Assembly (NCBI GenBank): GCA_030066455.1
Contig: JASJBQ010000045.1
Coordinates: 1-18,739 of the forward strand
DNA length: 18,739 nt
From: Desulfobacterales bacterium
GTDB lineage: Bacteria > Desulfobacterota > Desulfobacteria > Desulfobacterales > UBA5852
Direction of reading: 5' to 3'
The notes below the pieces were generated by a model. That model worked only from the letters and a program-made list of their open reading frames with translations, searched no databases and was not told the DNA's origin. Positions 15,620 to 18,739 of the stretch are shown piece after piece (position 1 is the stretch's first letter; each line of letters opens with the position of its first letter). A program made the position numbers and the translations under genes.

Positions 15620-15676
15620 TGTCTCCGCGATGGTCGCGGTCCTGTCTCCGCGATGGTCGCGGTCCGTCGCGACGGA
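15620..15676. repeat. Tandem hairpin repeat with overlapping palindrome
   Basis: A 23-bp unit occurs twice head to tail without mismatch (15620-15642 and 15643-15665). Each copy holds CCGCGA-TGG-TCGCGG, a perfect 6-bp stem with a 3-nt loop (15625-15639 and 15648-15662). A 14-bp palindrome TCCGTCGCGACGGA follows at 15663-15676. The right arm of the second hairpin can also pair as GTCGCG (15656-15661) with CGCGAC (15668-15673), which excludes the second hairpin. It lies in the 267-bp gap between two divergent genes, 58 bp before the Trm112-like gene. It could be a REP-like element or a folded leader; no known family is recognised. Confidence 0.85.
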
Positions 15677-15733
15677 GCGTTTCGTTTGGGTTTTGATTTA
15701 TGACGCCGGATGTCAGGGAGGCATTGGCAGACG

Positions 15734-15907
15734 ATGGGGATAAAAGAGGAATTGCTGGAAATTCTGGTATGCCCGCAGTGCAAAGGGGATATCCACCTCA
15801 AAGACGATCAGAGCGGGCTGATTTGCGAGACGTGTCGCCTGGTCTACGCCATCAAGGACGATATTCCGATCATGTTGGTGGATGAGGCCTTGCCGCTGGA
15901 TTCATGA
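15734..15907 (+). CDS. Trm112/YcaR-like zinc-ribbon small protein
   Basis: This 57-residue protein has two CxxC pairs, CPQC (13-16) and CETC (31-34), followed by RLVYAIKDDIPIML, the signature of the Trm112p-like/UPF0434 (YcaR) family. Eukaryotic and archaeal Trm112 activates methyltransferases by partnering with them; the role of bacterial family members is poorly defined. The ATG at 15734 gives the family-like start MGIKEELLEILVCP. An ATG at 15710 would add 8 residues that do not fit. Its stop overlaps the next gene by 4 bp, and a methyltransferase of the TrmH type lies later in the same run of genes. The family call is strong; the function is unassigned. Confidence 0.88.
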   Translation: MGIKEELLEILVCPQCKGDIHLKDDQSGLICETCRLVYAIKDDIPIMLVDEALPLDS

Positions 15908-16461
15908 GCGAGCCCCGACCGGCATCCCCGGCCAAGCTCGTCATTGGTTTTCTGGTCGGTGATAAGTCGCTGGCCCGCGGCATCATGGACGCGTTGGGTG
16001 CATCTTTCGGCCGGCTGGATCTGGTCAGCCCTTGGCTGAAATTCAACTATACAGACTACTATGCCCGGGAGATGGGATCGCCGCTCTACCGGCGCATGTT
16101 GGCTTACAAGCATCCCGTGGCCCAGGATGCCTTGCCGGACGTCAAGCATGCCACCAACCGTATCGAAACCCGCTATGCCGTCGATGATCGGCGGCGGGTT
16201 AATATCGACCCGGGGTTGTTGCTGCGCGAGCGCTTTGTCCTGGCCACGGGCAAAAACTTTTCCCACCGCATCTATTTGGGCCGGGGCATTTACGCCGATC
16301 TCACCCTGGTTTACCGCGCCGGCGGCTTTGATGCACTGCCCTGGACCTATCCCGATTACGCCGATGCCCGCCTGCAGGCTTTCCTGTTGCGGGTCCGCGA
16401 CAAGCTGACGCGCGATCTGAAAACGCTTGCCGGCAGCCCATCCGATGTACCGGCCGATTGA
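15904..16461 (+). CDS. DUF4416 family protein of unknown function
   Basis: This 185-residue protein matches what I recall of DUF4416, a family largely seen in Desulfobacterota and related phyla. Conserved-looking patches are KLVIGFLVGD (11-20), FNYTDYYAREMGSPLYR (47-63), TNRIETRYA, RRVNIDPGLLL (97-107), FVLATGKNFSHRIYLGRGIYADLTL (111 onward) and TYPDYAD. The density of conserved His, Tyr, Asn and Asp suggests a soluble enzyme or ligand-binding protein, but no catalytic class is recognised. It overlaps the Trm112-like gene by 4 bp (ATGA) and sits 19 bp before yicC, which ties it to a translation/RNA-metabolism operon. No signal peptide or membrane segment is visible. Function is not assigned. 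Confidence 0.85.
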   Translation: MSEPRPASPAKLVIGFLVGDKSLARGIMDALGASFGRLDLVSPWLKFNYTDYYAREMGSPLYRRMLAYKHPVAQDALPDVKHATNRIETRYAVDDRRRVNIDPGLLLRERFVLATGKNFSHRIYLGRGIYADLTLVYRAGGFDALPWTYPDYADARLQAFLLRVRDKLTRDLKTLAGSPSDVPAD

Positions 16462-16480
16462 AAGCGGAAGGAAATCTTCG

Positions 16481-17362
16481 ATGCTGCAAAGCATGACAGC
16501 GTTTGCCCGCAGCGAAAAGCACACGGCGGATTGCGAGATCGTTACCGAGATTCGCAGCTACAATAGTAAAAATCTCGACCTGCTGGTGCGACTGCCGCAT
16601 TTCGGTCAACCGCTCGAAGAACGGATCAAATCCATGGCGGGCAGCCGCCTGCACCGCGGTCGCGTCGAAATCCGGATCGAAATTCGCGAAGTGGGCGAGG
16701 GCTTCCGCCGCTTCGAGATCGATCTGCCCAAGGCCCGAGCCTATTATCAGGCCGTGCAAAAGCTGAAATCCGAACTCCGTCTCGAGGGGGCCATCGATCT
16801 GGAAACGATGCTGGTCCCCGGCGGCATCATCAAACCGGCCGAAGATGAAAAGGACCTGGAGGGGCTCTGGGAATTGATGGCCGCCGGTTTGGCCGAGGCC
16901 CTCGACGCCCTGATCGAGATGCGTGGCCGTGAGGGGCAAAGCCTTACGGCCGATTTCATCAAGCGGTTGCAGATCATCGAAGACCGCATCGCCGCGGTAC
17001 ATGCCGCTAGTCGGGGACTGCTGGCGGTTTACCAGCAGCGCCTGAAGGAGCGGATTGCGGCCCTGACCCAGGGCGTGGTCGATATCGATCCGGCCCGAAT
17101 CGCCCAGGAGGCCGCTCTCCTGGCCGACCGCAGCGATATTTCCGAAGAAATCGTTCGCGCCCGGAGCCACCTCGAGCAGTTTCGTCACATCATGGCCCAT
17201 GAATCGCCGGCAGGCCGCAAGCTGAACTTTCTGGTCCAGGAATTCAATCGCGAATTCAATACCATGGGGGCCAAAACCGGCAAGGCCGAAGTTTCGCACC
17301 TGGTGGTCGAAATGAAGACCGAGCTGGAAAAAATCCGGGAGCAGGTCCAGAATGTCGAGTAG
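16481..17362 (+). CDS. yicC: YicC family endoribonuclease-like protein
   Basis: This 293-residue protein matches YicC in length and ends. The N terminus [10 protein letters not shown] is the family start; [16 protein letters not shown] (24-39) and LHRGRVEI (57-64) follow. The C-terminal DUF1732 part ends with [19 protein letters not shown] and a charged helix. E. coli YicC has been linked to RNA turnover as an endoribonuclease-like factor. The ATG at 16481 is chosen because it restores the family start and has AAGGA about 8 nt upstream. An earlier in-frame start at 16427 lies inside the DUF4416 gene. YicC is commonly followed by remA and gmk, as it is here; its 3' end overlaps the annotated remA-like start by 11 bp. 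Confidence 0.93.
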   Translation: MLQSMTAFARSEKHTADCEIVTEIRSYNSKNLDLLVRLPHFGQPLEERIKSMAGSRLHRGRVEIRIEIREVGEGFRRFEIDLPKARAYYQAVQKLKSELRLEGAIDLETMLVPGGIIKPAEDEKDLEGLWELMAAGLAEALDALIEMRGREGQSLTADFIKRLQIIEDRIAAVHAASRGLLAVYQQRLKERIAALTQGVVDIDPARIAQEAALLADRSDISEEIVRARSHLEQFRHIMAHESPAGRKLNFLVQEFNREFNTMGAKTGKAEVSHLVVEMKTELEKIREQVQNVE

Positions 17363-17690
17363 CGAAACCCAGCCGCAGCCGGCCCCCAATCGCAGCCGGC
17401 TGAAGTCGGCCACGCCCGAGGAGGTCAGCGCGCGTATGGAACCCAGATTGTTGAATATCGGATTTGGCAGCACCGTGGTCGCCGATCGGGTGGTGGCAAT
17501 TGTCTCGCCCAATTCGGCGCCCATGAAACGCCTGAAGGACGAGGCCAAAAAAGAGCAGCGGCTGATCGACGCCACCCATGGCCGCCGGACCCGTTCGATC
17601 ATCATCGTGGACAGCAACCACATCATTCTCTCCGCCATCCAGGCGGAGACGATATCCCAACGATTTGTGACGGTGAAAGAAAACGGATGA
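17352..17690 (+). CDS. RemA/DUF370 family regulator-like protein with N-terminal extension
   Basis: The conserved part (residues 31-112) matches RemA/DUF370: [64 protein letters not shown]. Bacillus RemA is a small DNA-binding activator of biofilm-matrix genes; the role in proteobacteria is not established. The family usually starts next to LLNIGFG and has about 80-90 residues. Here an ATG at 17352 adds a 28-residue Pro/Ser-rich extension. An ATG at 17436, with GAGGAGG at 17418-17424 and an 11-nt spacer, gives the usual length. In the extension 24 of 28 codons end in G or C, higher than at positions 1 and 2, which favours real coding. The stop overlaps the gmk ATG by 4 bp. Confidence 0.88.
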   Translation: MSSSETQPQPAPNRSRLKSATPEEVSARMEPRLLNIGFGSTVVADRVVAIVSPNSAPMKRLKDEAKKEQRLIDATHGRRTRSIIIVDSNHIILSAIQAETISQRFVTVKENG

Positions 17691-18307
17691 GCGTCGAGCG
17701 TCCCAAGGTTTCACCGTCGGACGGCGTCCCCGGCGATGAAGACGCGCATCATCCCCGCGGCCGTCTCTTCATTCTCTCGGCCCCTTCCGGCGCGGGCAAA
17801 TCGACCCTCTGTGCTCTGCTGCGCGAGCGGCTGCCCGGCCTGCGCTACTCCGTTTCATACACCACGCGCGATCCCCGTCCGGACGAGATCGACGGAAAAG
17901 ATTACTTCTTCATCGATGAGGCCGAATTCAAGGACGGTATCGCTACGGGGCGCTGGGCGGAATGGGCCCGTGTACATGGTCATTACTACGGGACGGCATG
18001 GGCGTATATCGACCGCATGCTTTCTAAGGGACACGATCTGCTGCTGGACATCGATATCCAGGGTGCCGCCCAGCTGGTGGCGTTATACCCCCGGGCGGTG
18101 ACCATTTTCATCATGCCGCCGTCGATGGAGGTTCTCAGGCAGCGCCTGGAAAAGCGGGGGACCGACAGTGCCGCAGTCATCGCCCGACGCTTGCGCAATG
18201 CCGAGGGTGAAATGGCCGCCAGTTCACGCTATCGACACATCGTTGTCAACGAACAGCTGGAGCGGACGGTCGAGGATCTGTTGACGATTTTGACGCCTGG
18301 CAACTGA
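17687..18307 (+). CDS. gmk: Guanylate kinase Gmk
   Basis: Gmk phosphorylates GMP to GDP with ATP in purine nucleotide metabolism. The 206-residue protein has [11 protein letters not shown] (30-40, P-loop), the GMP-binding [21 protein letters not shown] (55-75), [13 protein letters not shown] (91-103) and [10 protein letters not shown] (118-127). The family usually starts shortly before the P-loop strand, so the 24-residue polar N-terminal extension is somewhat long. The start is nevertheless supported by the 4-bp ATGA overlap with the remA-like gene. In many bacteria gmk is followed by rpoZ (RNA polymerase omega); here the next gene is an rRNA methyltransferase 45 bp away. Confidence 0.97.
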   Translation: MSVERPKVSPSDGVPGDEDAHHPRGRLFILSAPSGAGKSTLCALLRERLPGLRYSVSYTTRDPRPDEIDGKDYFFIDEAEFKDGIATGRWAEWARVHGHYYGTAWAYIDRMLSKGHDLLLDIDIQGAAQLVALYPRAVTIFIMPPSMEVLRQRLEKRGTDSAAVIARRLRNAEGEMAASSRYRHIVVNEQLERTVEDLLTILTPGN

Positions 18308-18352
18308 GGCGCCGGCAGCGCTTCGGCCGTCCCACCGCCACGGGGAAATCCA

Positions 18353-18739
18353 ATGGCGCCTTTAGCGGCTGAAATCCTTTACGGTATGCATCCCCTGGAG
18401 GAGGCGCTGCGCGCCGGTCGCCGGCGTTTTGACGCCCTCTATATCCGCAGGGGGCGCTCGGAGCGGCGCCTGGCATTAATCGCCGCCGAGGCGACCAAAC
18501 GCGGGATTCCGGTGGCATCGGTCCAAGAGAGCGATTTGCGACAACTCGTTGGGCACGGGGGGCATCAGGGGCTTTGTGCCCGCGTGGCCCCGCTGCCGGT
18601 CTGGTCGCAAGCCCGCCTTCTGGATGCGGTGGCAACGGCATCCCGGCCGCCGCTCTGGATTTTGCTCGACAATCTCCAGGACCCGCATAACCTGGGTGCG
18701 ATCGTGCGCACGGCCTACTGTGCCGGGGCCGACGGCGTG
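18353..18739 (+). CDS. rlmB: TrmH/RlmB-type 23S rRNA 2'-O-ribose methyltransferase, 5' part (partial)
   Basis: The frame is open from an ATG at 18353 to the right edge (129 codons), so the gene is cut by the window. ILYGMHPLEEAL (8-19) and GHGGHQGLCARV are the N-terminal RlmB/TrmH substrate-binding domain. LLDNLQDPHNLGAIVRTA followed by GADGV opens the SPOUT methyltransferase domain, motif 1 with the conserved Asn and Arg. RlmB methylates G2251 of 23S rRNA using S-adenosylmethionine; close relatives modify other rRNA or tRNA sites, and the C-terminal motifs needed to decide are outside the window. A GGGGA sits about 6 nt before the ATG. Confidence 0.9.
   Translation, partial: MAPLAAEILYGMHPLEEALRAGRRRFDALYIRRGRSERRLALIAAEATKRGIPVASVQESDLRQLVGHGGHQGLCARVAPLPVWSQARLLDAVATASRPPLWILLDNLQDPHNLGAIVRTAYCAGADGV

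Overview
This window looks like chromosomal DNA from a Gram-negative, GC-rich bacterium, most likely a Desulfobacterota (Desulfosarcina/Desulfobacteraceae-like deltaproteobacterium). That placement is inferred from a complete-looking lipid A/Kdo/LPS core gene set, the metal-type KdsA, and a Trm112-like – DUF4416 – YicC – RemA/DUF370 – Gmk block. No 16S or marker comparison could be run. Coding density is very high. Many neighbours overlap by 4 bp (ATGA/GTGA), so translational coupling is common. I saw no tRNA, rRNA, insertion sequence or CRISPR array, and the longest stretch without a gene is about 270 bases.

Region 1 (1-5502, + strand) is a lipid A assembly and export operon: the 3' end of an msbA-type ABC flippase, lptF, lptG, lpxK, and a NodU/CmcH-type O-carbamoyltransferase coupled to lpxK. 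Region 2 (5572-9821, - strand) is an inner-core operon read as waaA (Kdo transferase), a WaaF-like heptosyltransferase, a Kdo-kinase-like protein and a second GT9 glycosyltransferase. A good sigma70-type promoter and a GC-rich leader hairpin precede waaA. Region 3 (10091-13850, + strand) diverges from region 2: kdsA, then a transaldolase-fold protein fused to a KdsD-like CBS pair, an LpxL/HtrB-type acyltransferase and an InaA-type LPS-kinase-like protein. Region 4 (13841-15466, - strand) is one protein with two complete kinase-like domains in tandem, converging on region 3 with a 10-bp overlap. Region 5 (15734 to the right edge, + strand) is a housekeeping operon: Trm112-like, DUF4416, yicC, remA-like, gmk and the 5' part of an rlmB/trmH-type rRNA methyltransferase.

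Together, regions 1-4 would make Kdo (kdsA), place Kdo and heptoses on lipid A (waaA, GT9 enzymes), acylate and phosphorylate lipid A (LpxL-like, LpxK), decorate the core with phosphate (up to four kinase-like domains) and carbamoyl groups, and move the product outward (MsbA, LptFG). The most unusual feature is the gene after kdsA. Where arabinose-5-phosphate isomerase KdsD (SIS + 2 CBS) would be expected, there is a transaldolase/fructose-6-phosphate-aldolase-like domain carrying a KdsD-like CBS tail. The adjacent KdsA also has several substitutions around the region expected to contact arabinose 5-phosphate. This suggests an alternative or differently regulated Kdo precursor supply.
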